In this document: piece after piece, positions 54,020 to 63,994 of the stretch
Layout: each line of letters starts with the position of its first letter
Position numbering within the stretch: the stretch's first letter is position 1
Assembly: GCA_963556195.1 (NCBI GenBank)
Contig: OY744522.1
Location: 33,055,324-33,119,323, forward strand
Origin: Sepiola atlantica
Lineage: Eukaryota; Mollusca; Cephalopoda; Sepiida; Sepiolidae
Length of the DNA stretch: 64,000 nucleotides
Direction: 5' to 3'
Translations under genes and position numbers: made by a program
The notes under the pieces: model-generated
The model's database searches: none
What the model saw: only the letters and a program-made list of their open reading frames with translations
What the model was told of the DNA's origin: nothing

Positions 54020-54470
54020 GTTGTAAGGATTATTAATTGCTTCTACTCTGTTTCCTTCTACAAGATCTGTTTTTCCTTCCTTTCGCAAGGATAGTGTGCC
54101 CTATAGCCATTATAGTAATGTTGTTTACCAATTTAAATGCCAGTGTGATGCTGTCTATATAAAGCGTACTTCCTTGCATTTACAGACCTGCATAAACAAG
54201 CACGTTCCATCTAAAATTCGACAGGGAATGGTAGGATCCCTGTGTCACCCTTCCTCTGTGACTTTGGGCTCTGCTATTGGCCATCTTTTGCTTGAAAATC
54301 CATACTGTGCCATTAGCTATTAAAACGTGTTTTAAGGTCTCGCATAGAGCGGATTCCAAAAACCATTTGAAAATATTGGAATCTGTCTCTATCGCTATTC
54401 GTAAACCTTTGTTGTGCCGGCAGAAGGAATTCATTAAACATTGAATAACTTTGGGGAACTTTGATGCCCC
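54020..54470 (+). pseudogene. Penelope-like GIY-YIG endonuclease fragment 2
   Basis: Reads FTSFRKDSVPYSHYSNVVYQ, KCQCDAVYIKRTSLHLQTCI (the VVY..CDA.Y.GRT GIY-YIG block with the YIG Gly changed), then SAIGHLLLENPYCAISY. After a frame change near 54325 come ILESVSIAIRKPLLCRQKEF and HLITLGNFDAPP. This is the Penelope/Poseidon-type endonuclease, distinct from the one at 34440-34830. Its catalytic motif is damaged and no RT is attached. Confidence 0.75.
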
Positions 54471-54479
54471 ACCTTTTTT

Positions 54480-54483
<4 letters not shown>

Positions 54484-54538
<55 letters not shown>
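54484..54538. repeat. (TA)n microsatellite
   Basis: Directly after the endonuclease fragment, followed by a GAGAGAG run. Confidence 0.96.
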
Positions 54539-54542
<4 letters not shown>

Positions 54543-54624
54543 AGAGAGAGATATGTGGCCAAAACATCCTGTTGTGCGACTTCTTTTTTCCTATGTTTTT
54601 TTTCCGTTATACTAATAAATTAAA

Positions 54625-54629
<5 letters not shown>

Positions 54630-54691
<62 letters not shown>
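54630..54691. repeat. (TA)n microsatellite
   Basis: Left border of a short family A fragment. Confidence 0.96.
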
Positions 54692-54694
<3 letters not shown>

Positions 54695-54734
54695 CCCTAT
54701 TTGTTATTGATTTTACTAGCGATAGAAACAGGAT

Positions 54735-54870
54735 TTGTATTTTTCTACTTCCTAAGTGGTAAAGAGCAATACAGAAGATTGCATTTTAGTCGCCCTTAAC
54801 TTAATAGAATGCATTTTTATTTATATATGCATTTTTTATTATTTTTTTACGTACATGAAATTAATGAAAA
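54735..54870 (-). mobile_element. Family A element fragment, copy 4
   Basis: CTACTTCCTAAGTGGTAAAG, CAGAAGATTGCATTTTAGTC and GCCCTTAACTTAATAG match 31556-31640 and 51565-51640. Neither tRNA head nor hammerhead is retained. It ends at (TA)n (54878-54913). Confidence 0.7.
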
Positions 54871-54873
54871 GTT

Positions 54874-54877
<4 letters not shown>

Positions 54878-54913
<36 letters not shown>
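54878..54913. repeat. (TA)n microsatellite
   Basis: Pure TA. Confidence 0.95.
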
Positions 54914-54917
<4 letters not shown>

Positions 54918-55177
54918 GAAAAATGTTCTTTCCCCTACCCCTTTCCTTATTTAACGTCTTTGTCTCATGCGCTGCTTAATTCTTTTTATTTTCCAATGTC
55001 CTACCACGTTCCCAAAACATCGCGTTGTGATACTTCTTTTTCCTGTTTTTGCTGTTATTTCAATAAGTTAAAAATCTTCACCTTTTCTGAAAACATTCGT
55101 TTATCCAAACGAAACCTGTAAAACTCTCGTTTTTGATGATTTATTCCTGTGTTTAGTTTGTTTTATCCTTTTGACTT

Positions 55178-55180
<3 letters not shown>

Positions 55181-55260
<80 letters not shown>
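55181..55260. repeat. (CA)n-(TA)n microsatellite
   Basis: CA to 55213 then TA to 55260. Confidence 0.96.
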
Positions 55261-55263
<3 letters not shown>

Positions 55264-55317
55264 TTAATAAATGTACCGAATTTACTTTTAAAAAATTCTC
55301 TTTTTACACTATTGTTT

Positions 55318-55318
55318 A

Positions 55319-55376
<58 letters not shown>
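55318..55376. repeat. (TA)n microsatellite
   Basis: Pure TA apart from TATGTA at the left. Confidence 0.96.
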
Positions 55377-55378
<2 letters not shown>

Positions 55379-55571
55379 CTGCAAACACACATATTTATAA
55401 GATTTATATAGTTTCGTATTTTATTTCTTATTCGTTGACGTATAGGAATACAAAACGTCTTTAACAACTGGTAAAAAAACAGACTAGTTTCGAACTCACT
55501 TTTAAACACTTGCCTACCTAGTTACACTGAAGAACTGTGATACAACGAAACCGTTCATTTACGGATGATTT

Positions 55572-55581
55572 TATATATATA

Positions 55582-55650
<69 letters not shown>
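55572..55650. repeat. (TA)n microsatellite split by a DNA transposon
   Basis: It continues on the other side of the transposon at 58838-58920. The element therefore appears to have inserted into a (TA)n tract with a TA target. Confidence 0.95.
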
Positions 55651-55653
<3 letters not shown>

Positions 55654-56126
55654 GGGAGGTCGATTTTGAAACTGTAAATTATCGCACTCGAAGAAAGTTG
55701 CCAAATAATGTCAAAAGTTACCACAAGAAATATTTTTCTTCAAAACTTTGTATTTATTTGAGCATTGCAACTTTAAGATCAAATAAATCGAGATTTTTTA
55801 TCACTGCCTAGATTGCACCGGCAGATGTGTCGCCTTAAATTAAACCCGGGTTTTAACAAAAAAAAGTAATACATTACTTAATAATAAATATTTTAAAGTT
55901 TATTATTATTTTTCTTAAGAAATTAAATGTACATATTTAAATTAAAAAGGAATAAAGCACTATAATATTTAATGTTATTTATAAATAATTATTTGTTTAC
56001 ATAGGCGTTTTATTTATTGGATATTTTTTATGGTATTCACCGGTTGAAAATTCATCGGGCGAATTTGAGTTCCCGTGTTGATTCTGTGTTTTGTAAACAC
56101 TGTTTACACATTTAATTATCACATAT

Positions 56127-56885
56127 ATATATTGAATTGTCGAGCGCTGGCTTATCTAATCCCACTTTCCTGACATTTTGTCACACCTTACCTTGTGGGA
56201 GTTAGATAAATAAAAACTAGTTCAGCCAGGGGTTTTTACCCCACCAAATAAACCGGTATCGTCCGGGCCTTTGGGTCTGGATTCACGCCCGTCTATTGGG
56301 GCTTGTCCGTCCTGTGCAGTTCTAGGAGGTGCATCTCCCAGGTTTTGCCTTCCCTCTTTGGAGAGGAGTAAGTTTATTGCTTACTGTCTGAGGCGGCCCT
56401 ACCGGGGAATGCCGACGAAGCTGCCCAGGCAATTTTTAAATGGACAGAGTGCTCACCTCTCGAGCACTGGCTTTCTCATCCCACTTTCCTGACCTTGTGT
56501 CAATCTTACCTTGTTGGGGGTAGATAAATAAAATCTAGTTCAGCCAGGGGTTTTTACCCCAGCAAATAAACCGGTATCGTCCGGGTCTTTTGGTCTGGAT
56601 TTACGCCCGTCTATTGGGGCTTGTCCGTCCTGTGCAATTCTAGGAGGTGCACCCTCCCAGGCTTTGCCTTCCATCTTTGGGGAGGAGTAAGTTTATTGCT
56701 AACTGTCTGAGGCGCCCCTACAGGGGAATGCCGACGGGACTGCCCAGTCAATTTTTTAATGGCCAGAGTGCTCACCTCTATAGCGCAGGCTTATCTAATC
56801 CCACTTTCCTGACCTTGTGTCACATCTTACCTTGTTGGAGGTAGATAAATAAAACTATTTCAGCCAGGGTTTTTTACCCCACTTA
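56127..56885 (+). mobile_element. Tandem SINE-like repeats (~310 bp, partial + two full)
   Basis: Copies start TTCAGCCAGGGGTTTTTACC (56221, 56540, 56865) and end GGAGGTAGATAAATAAA. They contain TTGTCCGTCCTGTGCA and GGAATGCCGACG as at 45985-46283. Copies differ at about 5-10% of positions. Their tandem, same-orientation arrangement is unusual for SINE insertions. They lie just before the coding remnant and have probably replaced its 5' exons. Confidence 0.8.
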
Positions 56886-56889
56886 AAAT

Positions 56890-58381
56890 ATATGTATTGG
56901 AGTTGATGGGAGAATGGATAAGGACACATTGATGTATAAGGAAATTGTGGATGAAAATAGACAGAGAATTATGAAAAAAACTAAGGGACCAGAACACCAT
57001 TTAACTTTTACAAAAGAAACACCATGTGAAAGTAAATATCTGACACATAGAGTTCTTCCTAATAGTGGTGCAACAGGTGCTGTTCATGCAGATCAAGTGG
57101 TGGATGTTTTGCATGAATTCCACAGTGAGAACAGTATCAAGGCTATACTTGTTGACAACACTAATACCAACACAAGTTGCGAAGGTGGAATGGTTGCAAT
57201 TTTAGAAAAAAAACTTTTAAAAAATCTTCACACAATTGGTTGCTCTTTGCATCATAATGAACTACCTTTCAGAGCCCTTTTTAAAAACATAGATGGTTGC
57301 GCAAAGGGCCCTCTGGGGAAATTATGCTCAAATGATTGCCATGGTTTACCCCAAATATCATTTTCCACTATTAGCAATCCTCTAGAGTCAATTTTTAAAA
57401 TTGATGAAATACATGACTTTAGTTCTGACCAAAGACTCCTTTATGAATACACAGTAGGTATTTCTAGAGGTAAGGTTGACTCTAGATATGCCTCCTGGAA
57501 AATTGGTCCTTTAAACCAAGCAAGATGGTTAACTTTGGTCATCAGGCTTATGTGTTTATGGACTCGTGGTGCATACCCACAAAGGCACACAACAAAACTA
57601 CACTATGTAGTAAATTTTATTGTAAATGTGTATGCCACTTCTTGGTTTGAAATTAAAAGAAATAGTAAATTCCACAATCAGTAAGTGCACATTTTTAATA
57701 TGATCCAGAGGATTAAGGAGCAGCCTCAGGAAATCCAAGATATCACATTTAGAAATATACAAGGTAATACATTTTGTTTACTGCCTGAAAACTTTCTATA
57801 TTCCATGGTTAAATCTGAGGAGATTGAAGTAAGAGAAGAAGCTTTAAAAAGAATTTTGGCCATTAGGTAAGTAATATTTATTCATATATCTCTGACTCAA
57901 TTATTTATTCCAATTTAGAGAATGATTTTTAAAGATTTTATCTAATTTCACCATAATTATTAAAGCAGTACAGATTGGAATTTTTAAATAATTCAATTAA
58001 TTAATTTGTTCTTTCAGGAGTGAGGAGTCAACCAGAAAAAGATTAAAAAGAATACTACCTATTAATTTTAATGCCACACATTAGACACAATTAATAGATT
58101 TAAAATTATGCGGCATTTTTGTACCACCAATGACGGAAGATTTTACTGAATCTGAACTTCGAGAATCGTTGATGAATGGAACCAAGCTTGACTTGCCAGA
58201 TTTGCCCTCACATTCTCAGGGTGTGGAACGGGCAGTTAAGTTAATAACAGAAGCTTCACAAACTGTATCTGGTTTTGAAGCAAGGCATCAACACATTACA
58301 GCCAAAGTTTTGAGTCAGAAATTGAGACCAGCATTTTTGTCTAAGGGGTCTTATATGGAGCAATTTGACTCTCTATATTAA
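56890..58381 (+). pseudogene. Transposase-like gene with one intron (decayed)
   Basis: Exon A runs to 57866 and has an in-frame TAA at 57682-57684. The intron is 57867-58017 (GTAAGT...TTTCAG, 151 bp, phase preserved as AG|G). Exon B is 58018-58381, with an in-frame TAG at 58082-58084. The ~450-residue product has IGVDGRMDKD (about 56894), LVDNTNTNTSCEGG (about 57148-57189), HTIGCSLHHNELPFRALF, SSDQRLLYEY, GPLNQARWLTLVIRLMCLW and a C-terminal SHSQGVERAVKLITEAS. I recognise it as a family of uncharacterised proteins common in invertebrate genomes. Its place inside TIRs suggests that it is the transposase (inference). N-terminal exons are missing. Confidence 0.65.
57867..58017 (+). other. Spliceosomal intron in the transposase-like gene
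   Basis: Donor AG|GTAAGTAAT and acceptor TTGTTCTTTCAG|G with a pyrimidine tract. Removing 151 bases restores the reading frame on both sides. Confidence 0.7.
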
Positions 58382-58384
58382 GCT

Positions 58385-58820
58385 CCATTAAAATAGTGTT
58401 AGGTTTTTCCTTATTTTTTTGCTTGTTATATTTTCACTAATAACAGAAAAAAATCATTTTTTTAGGTATTCAAATATTACTGTTTAATTCATAACGTTAA
58501 AAGGTAGTTTACAAAAGCAGATACTGAAAATGAGGGGGGGGGGCAAATTTTCAATTTGAAGATTTCTTTAATTCATATCATTTTTATAAAATAAAAGGAC
58601 ATTCCCTGATTTTAAATGCTAAAATTATTTGGTTTTCACACCAATATTCAAGCAAATCTTGCAAAAACGAGGAATTTTCAGTATATTCTTGTCTACGATC
58701 TTTGATACCAAACGCTCAAAAAACCGCTGAAGTTTTTGATCTAATTTTTTGCATGAGTATTTAATAGGTCTATATACAACTTTCGGTACGTGCCTTTTTT
58801 TAATATTTTTAAAAAAGTGT
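58385..58820. other. 3' part of the DNA transposon, non-coding
   Basis: AT-rich with a G run at about 58533. No gene is seen. Confidence 0.5.
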
Positions 58821-58834
58821 AAAATCGACCTACC

Positions 58835-58837
<3 letters not shown>

Positions 58838-58920
<83 letters not shown>
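58838..58920. repeat. (TA)n microsatellite
   Basis: Right continuation of the split tract at 55572. Confidence 0.97.
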
Positions 58921-58922
<2 letters not shown>

Positions 58923-60170
58923 TCATTCGGATTTTCGAAATCAGCCTTCAATAGAAATGCATCTGTCGAAACGATATTTGAGTCTGACTAATAATCCCTT
59001 TACGTAAATTTTCAATATCTGTTCTTTACATAAAATAAATTCCAATCGATTCGATCGACTACATATTTTATTCAACCCAATACTTTTTTCAGTAATATAT
59101 ACTTGCAGAGGTGTACCAGTAACTTCCATTGGACAATAAGTTTATTGGATAATATGTTTATTAGCAAAATAAATTCGTGCGTTCGTTACAATTTACGCAA
59201 AACTGCAAATGGTCTCCAAGATAGAGTCGTAAAATTTGTACTTACTCGCATATTTATTTCTATTAAAGTCATTAGATAATAAGTTTATTTGGATGATATG
59301 TTTTTTAGCTAAATAAATTACTCCGTTCGTTACAATTTACGCAAAACTGACAATGGTTTCTGTTATGATTGGATACCGGACTCCACTCAGTCACTAAATA
59401 ATTGAACTAGTCTGGGTAATAAATACGACTACGAACAGCAGTATGTGCATTCGATTGCATTCTGTTAAATCTATTGGATTACCTTTACACTGTGGGTTAT
59501 TTTGTTATTTATAACTACTTACCAAGTTATATAAGTCTCCAAGATAGAGTCGTAAGATTTGTGCTTACTCGCATATTTCCCTTCATTTCTATTAAGGTCA
59601 TTTTCTTATTCTTTATCCTAAATAGATTTTTGAAAGCCCTTTATATCCTGGCATTCGACAAATTACAAAGTTTACAATACTATATTGTTATTTCCGGTTT
59701 AATACCACGACGCTTTCTCCATCTCTATCTCTCCCTCTCTCACTCCTTCCCTTTTATTCTACTTTCTCTTTCTACTTGTCCGTCTAAAGACAGACAGAGT
59801 TCGGTAGAGAGAAGGAAACCAAATGGTCACTAGTCTGATATAATACTACATTCCCTTTTTTCTGGATTTAAATTTATGACGATATTATTAAATTATTGGC
59901 TAATGTGTTCACCTCCTCATTCTTCGTCATCGACAATTTTAAAAGTCAATTAGATCTTTAATTCATGACTACAATTAACATTTAATACCAAAAGTCAATT
60001 TCTTCAAAACTATCGCATACAAAACGAACATAGCTTCTACTTTCCTACGTAAATCTTGTTGCATTTTCTGTATTCATTTGTTTTACTAAAACTTAAAATA
60101 AACACAAAATTTATGTTATAATAGGAATAACATTTTTAGTAAATTTTTAAATCAATATATTATTTTCGGA
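58921..60170. repeat. AT-rich DNA with a ~145-bp duplicated segment
   Basis: AATAAGTTTATTGGATAATATGTTTATTAGC...TTCGTTACAATTTACGCAAAACTG recurs at 59137 and 59278. CTCCAAGATAGAGTCGTAA recurs at 59214 and 59538. A 119-codon plus-strand frame (59474-59833) has no recognisable domain. Confidence 0.6.
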
Positions 60171-60265
60171 GATTTCGTACGAGGCGCACGCTCGTGCGTG
60201 TTTGTCTGTGGGAGAGAAAAAGGAAAAAGACAACAAATCGGTCGCTATCCGTGTTGTATTCGTCC

Positions 60266-60267
60266 TG

Positions 60268-60333
<66 letters not shown>
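60266..60333. repeat. (TA)n microsatellite
   Basis: Left border of the inverted pseudo-LTR fragment. Confidence 0.97.
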
Positions 60334-60334
<1 letters not shown>

Positions 60335-60336
<2 letters not shown>

Positions 60337-60507
60337 TACTGAAAAATTAGTACAACATTCGTACTGTCAGTTTCAAGCACAGAAAGACTTAGCTATCCGG
60401 CTCTCTTCAGCTGCTGTTGTTATCTTAGAAGCTGAAGAGAGCCGGATGGCTAAGTCCTTCTGTGCTTGAAACCGACGGTACGAATGTTGTACTAATTTTT
60501 CTGTACC
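60335..60507. repeat. Inverted repeat of Penelope pseudo-LTR sequence, 78-bp arms
   Basis: The arms 60335-60412 and 60430-60507 are complementary with about five mismatches around a 17-bp loop. The right arm and its continuation to about 60555 match the pseudo-LTR segment 32432-32550. The hammerhead-like core occurs once on each strand, with CTGAAGA at 60432-60438 and GAAAC at 60468-60472 on the plus strand. Confidence 0.85.
60430..60500 (+). ncRNA. Hammerhead-like core in pseudo-LTR-derived inverted repeat
   Basis: CTGAAGA...GAAACCGACGGTAC gives a better helix III (ACC/GGT closing GAC, then A) than the copies at 32425 and 35478. Helix II can use GAGC/GCTT plus GGA/TCC. The upstream helix I strand ACAACA is absent because the sequence is reflected at 60430. 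The full long hairpin would compete with ribozyme folding. Confidence 0.4.
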
Positions 60508-60551
60508 AAAACAAATAAATATTATGCTCTTAATTTTTAATTTTAATCCTC

Positions 60552-61710
<1,159 letters not shown>

Positions 61711-61714
61711 TTAA

Positions 61715-61862
61715 TAGTAGTAAAATATCTCTACAACAAGTAATCTACACAGAGGCGTCCATATTTCACCCCCGTAGGGAACTATTAAGCTAAATGATTT
61801 TCTGCGGGGATGAAACATGAACGCTCCTGTTTAGCTTACTTGAGATAGATATATTGCCATAC
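61715..61862. repeat. Hairpin element with decayed hammerhead-like core, copy 3
   Basis: TAAGCTAAATGATTTTCTGCGGGGATGAAACATGAACGC ... TTTAGCTTACTTGA is the counterpart of 27297-27460. TAAGCTAAA pairs directly with TTTAGCTTA. The CTGATGA box has become CTAAATGA. Confidence 0.55.
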
Positions 61863-61885
61863 TATATATATATATATATATATAT

Positions 61886-61955
<70 letters not shown>
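61863..61955. repeat. (TA)n microsatellite
   Basis: Interrupted by TTGTTT near 61886. It separates the hairpin element from the family C element. Confidence 0.97.
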
Positions 61956-61958
<3 letters not shown>

Positions 61959-61988
61959 ATGATATTTATCAATACTAATTATTTATTA

Positions 61989-62033
61989 CCTACAGACATC
62001 GCTGTTTCATGCTTACGCAATCTTCAGCGCAGG
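61989..62033 (-). ncRNA. Hammerhead ribozyme, family C
   Basis: Minus strand: helix I CCTGCG (62028-62033) with TGTAGG (61989-61994), using two G·U pairs; CTGAAGA (62021-62027); helix II TGC/GCA closing GTAA with a U·U at its base (62009-62020); GAAAC (62004-62008); helix III AC/GT closing AGCGAT; cleavage triplet GTC (61995-61997). Core bases are complete in 45 nt. Helix II is short, so stability is uncertain. Confidence 0.65.
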
Positions 62034-62049
62034 AAGCTAATTCCCGACG

Positions 62050-62115
62050 GTCGACGGGCGCGAACTTCGATCACAAATCGCCACTGATTCGCAGTCAAGA
62101 GACTTACCAGCTCTA
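62050..62115 (-). ncRNA. tRNA-like head, family C
   Basis: Minus strand: TAGAGCTGGTAAGTC (D-arm-like, 62103-62115), TTGACTGCGAATCA (anticodon-arm-like with GCG in the anticodon position, about 62085-62098), then GAAGTTCGCGCCC (T-loop/B-box-like, 62056-62068). The resemblance to tRNA-Arg is clearest in the anticodon arm; the A box is incomplete. Confidence 0.55.
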
Positions 62116-62173
62116 CTTGTTATTGAGCAATATCATAATTACCCAACTCCAATGAACTAAACTTCACCGAAAA

Positions 62174-62176
<3 letters not shown>

Positions 62177-62252
<76 letters not shown>
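62177..62252. repeat. (TA)n microsatellite
   Basis: Right border of the family C element. Confidence 0.97.
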
Positions 62253-62253
<1 letters not shown>

Positions 62254-62287
62254 GAAAATGAAAAAGGAAAACCAAAAAATGGATGTT

Positions 62288-62334
62288 TTTTATGTGTACA
62301 TCAACGTTTCGTCTTTATTCATAAGACTTCATCA
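62288..62334 (-). ncRNA. Decayed hammerhead-like motif
   Basis: Minus strand CTGATGAAGTCTTATGAATA...AAGACGAAACG: helix II GTCTT/AAGAC and the CTGATGA and GAAAC boxes are present, and helix III can be AC/GT ending in GTA. I cannot pair helix I. It is probably a relic of a Penelope-type element. Confidence 0.4.
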
Positions 62335-62539
62335 GGATGATGATATAGAGAAAAAATGTCATGCAAGTAGGGTAGACATATTGGGAGGAAAAATAAAATA
62401 AAATGAAAATAATGGCCACTACTCGGTGGACGTCCGTGCTTGTTAGAGAATAAAAATGAATGAAGAAATGAGTGGGGAAAAATGGAAGGATGGGGTGAGC
62501 AAGGACTACTGTGGTAAGAGAAAGAGGTGGGGGATGAGC

Positions 62540-62780
62540 AGGGGAAAAGTGGATGGCAGAGAGAGAGTGGAGGAAGAGGGGGAAGGGGGGTGTGACCAGA
62601 TGGCTGCGGTCAAGATTGAAGGGGAAAAGTAAGTTGGAATGTTTGTGGGTGGGGGGGGGTGTATGCAGGGAAAGGATATGTGTGTGTGTGTGTGTGTGTG
62701 GGTGTGTGTGGTGTGTGTGTGGGTGTGTGTGGGTGTGGGTGGGTGTGTGTGTGGGTGTGTGTGTGTGTGGGTGTGTGTCA
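62540..62780. repeat. G/T-rich low-complexity DNA with (GT)n and GGGTG runs
   Basis: Purine-rich to 62650, then GGGTGGGGGGGGGTG and (TG)n with GGG interruptions. Several G-runs close together could form quadruplexes on the plus strand. Frames here are artefacts. Confidence 0.9.
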
Positions 62781-63073
62781 TTGGAAATATTTTGCGGAAA
62801 TATAAAATATTACATTTTGTTACTGTCCAGCTTCTAGTTATTTAATTGGCAATGTCTAGAGTTACACGTCTACCAACTATGCGAAGTTATAATCAAGATC
62901 GTTCCTCTAAATGAAAAACAGATTGAAAACGTTCACCAATTATAACAGTTATATCCACTCAAGATTCCATTTTCCTCAAGAATAAGAAAATCGTCTGGGA
63001 TGCCAGTTTACTGAGAGTCACTTCACGTCATCAATTGTCTGCTGACTTGCGTAACTTTCTTCCAATTAGCAGT
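62781..63073. other. No recognisable gene
   Basis: Unremarkable AT-rich sequence; I see nothing in it. Confidence 0.45.
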
Positions 63074-63077
63074 GAGA

Positions 63078-63078
63078 T

Positions 63079-63140
<62 letters not shown>
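63078..63140. repeat. (TA)n microsatellite
   Basis: TA with one CATA interruption. Confidence 0.96.
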
Positions 63141-63142
<2 letters not shown>

Positions 63143-63371
63143 TGAGTAAATATGAAATAGAAGTTTAAGACAAAACGGAAAATCAATTTATGGAAATGTA
63201 GATAAGCAAGGAAACATACGAGTAGAAATAAGGAAAAACATATAAAAGCTGGATTATATTTCAGTGGTTATGAATATGGTCAAACGAATCGACCGAAATT
63301 AATGATGTGTTTGTGTTCTTATTCCTACTAGCATATTGTCTTGCTTATCCACATATCCATAAACTAATTTC

Positions 63372-63373
<2 letters not shown>
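63141..63373. other. AT-rich spacer between two (TA)n tracts
   Basis: GGAAAATCAATTTATGGAAATG near 63178 and CATATCCATAAACTAATTTCCC near 63351 form a weak imperfect dyad. No gene and no complete hammerhead core. Confidence 0.35.

Positions 63374-63447
<74 letters not shown>
63374..63447. repeat. (TA)n microsatellite
   Basis: Pure TA. Confidence 0.97.
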
Positions 63448-63449
<2 letters not shown>

Positions 63450-63503
63450 GATCCTCCTTAGGCATGTTTGGTAAAATCGTTTCAGGGTCGAAATTTATGT
63501 ATA

Positions 63504-63838
63504 TCTATTATATAAAGGGCAGTGGTCTGTATGTATGTGTGTGTATGTCAAAATTTTTTTTTTCATTCTTTGACCATAAACTAGCGAAGATTTCGTCAAG
63601 GGGTCATGTTTTCCAGCCATTAACTAAAGAGAAGTAACTCTGAATTTTCACGGAGATTATTCTCTTACGCCGACTCGAGTTGTCTGTGTGTATATGTGTA
63701 TGTCTAGTAAGAATAATGGGCTCGGCGGAAGAGAATTATGGGATGGAATATGTGGGGAAAAACAAGGGATAGGAGAAAGAGAGAGTAATTGAAGTTATCT
63801 TACACTTTTGCCCTGAGCAACGCCGAGTACCCCTGCGA
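63504..63838 (+). mobile_element. Short Helitron-like element 3
   Basis: Starts TCTATTATATAAAGGGCAGT after an A, like elements 1 and 2. It ends with the same CCTGAGCAACGCCGAGTACC hairpin region, but the terminal CTAG is changed to CGAG. At 335 bp it lacks the internal minisatellites, so it shows the minimal non-autonomous form. Confidence 0.7.
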
Positions 63839-63840
63839 GC

Positions 63841-63924
63841 TTGAGACTATAAGTTTTTTTGTTTTTTGTTTTTATATATATAATTTTTTTTTTTTAATAT
63901 AGTTTTAATGGTTGAGAAACTTCC

Positions 63925-63994
<70 letters not shown>

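Larger units (their letters stand above)
55651..58837 (+). mobile_element. TIR DNA transposon with decayed intron-containing gene
   Basis: Terminal inverted repeats TAGGGGAGGTCGATTTT (55651-55667) and AAAATCGACCTACCCTA (58821-58837) differ at one of 17 positions. Both ends lie in (TA)n, so TA may be the target duplication. Inside are three tandem SINE-like repeats (56127-56885) and a transposase-like gene (about 56890-58381). I cannot assign a superfamily: the TIR does not match the Tc1/mariner or piggyBac ends I know. Confidence 0.7.
61956..62176 (-). mobile_element. tRNA-head/hammerhead element, family C
   Basis: A ~220-bp element between (TA)n tracts on the minus strand. The tRNA-Arg-like head (62050-62115) is followed by a hammerhead (61989-62033) and an AT-rich tail. 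The sequence is unrelated to families A and B apart from the arrangement. Confidence 0.6.

Noticed and set aside
55480..55575. CTGAAGAACTGTGATACAACGAAAC as a fourth tRNA/hammerhead element, with a B-box-like TTTCGAACTC upstream
   Set aside because: Helix II is only TGT/ACA, helix III does not end in a UH triplet, and no A box is evident. It may be a relic but is too weak to call.
58921..59000. GTCGAAACGATATTTGAGTC as hammerhead 3' part
   Set aside because: The CTGANGA box is missing upstream and no helix I can be drawn.
62506..62845. His/Thr-rich and Cys/Val-rich frames
   Set aside because: Products of (GT)n/(CA)n and GGGTG repeats.
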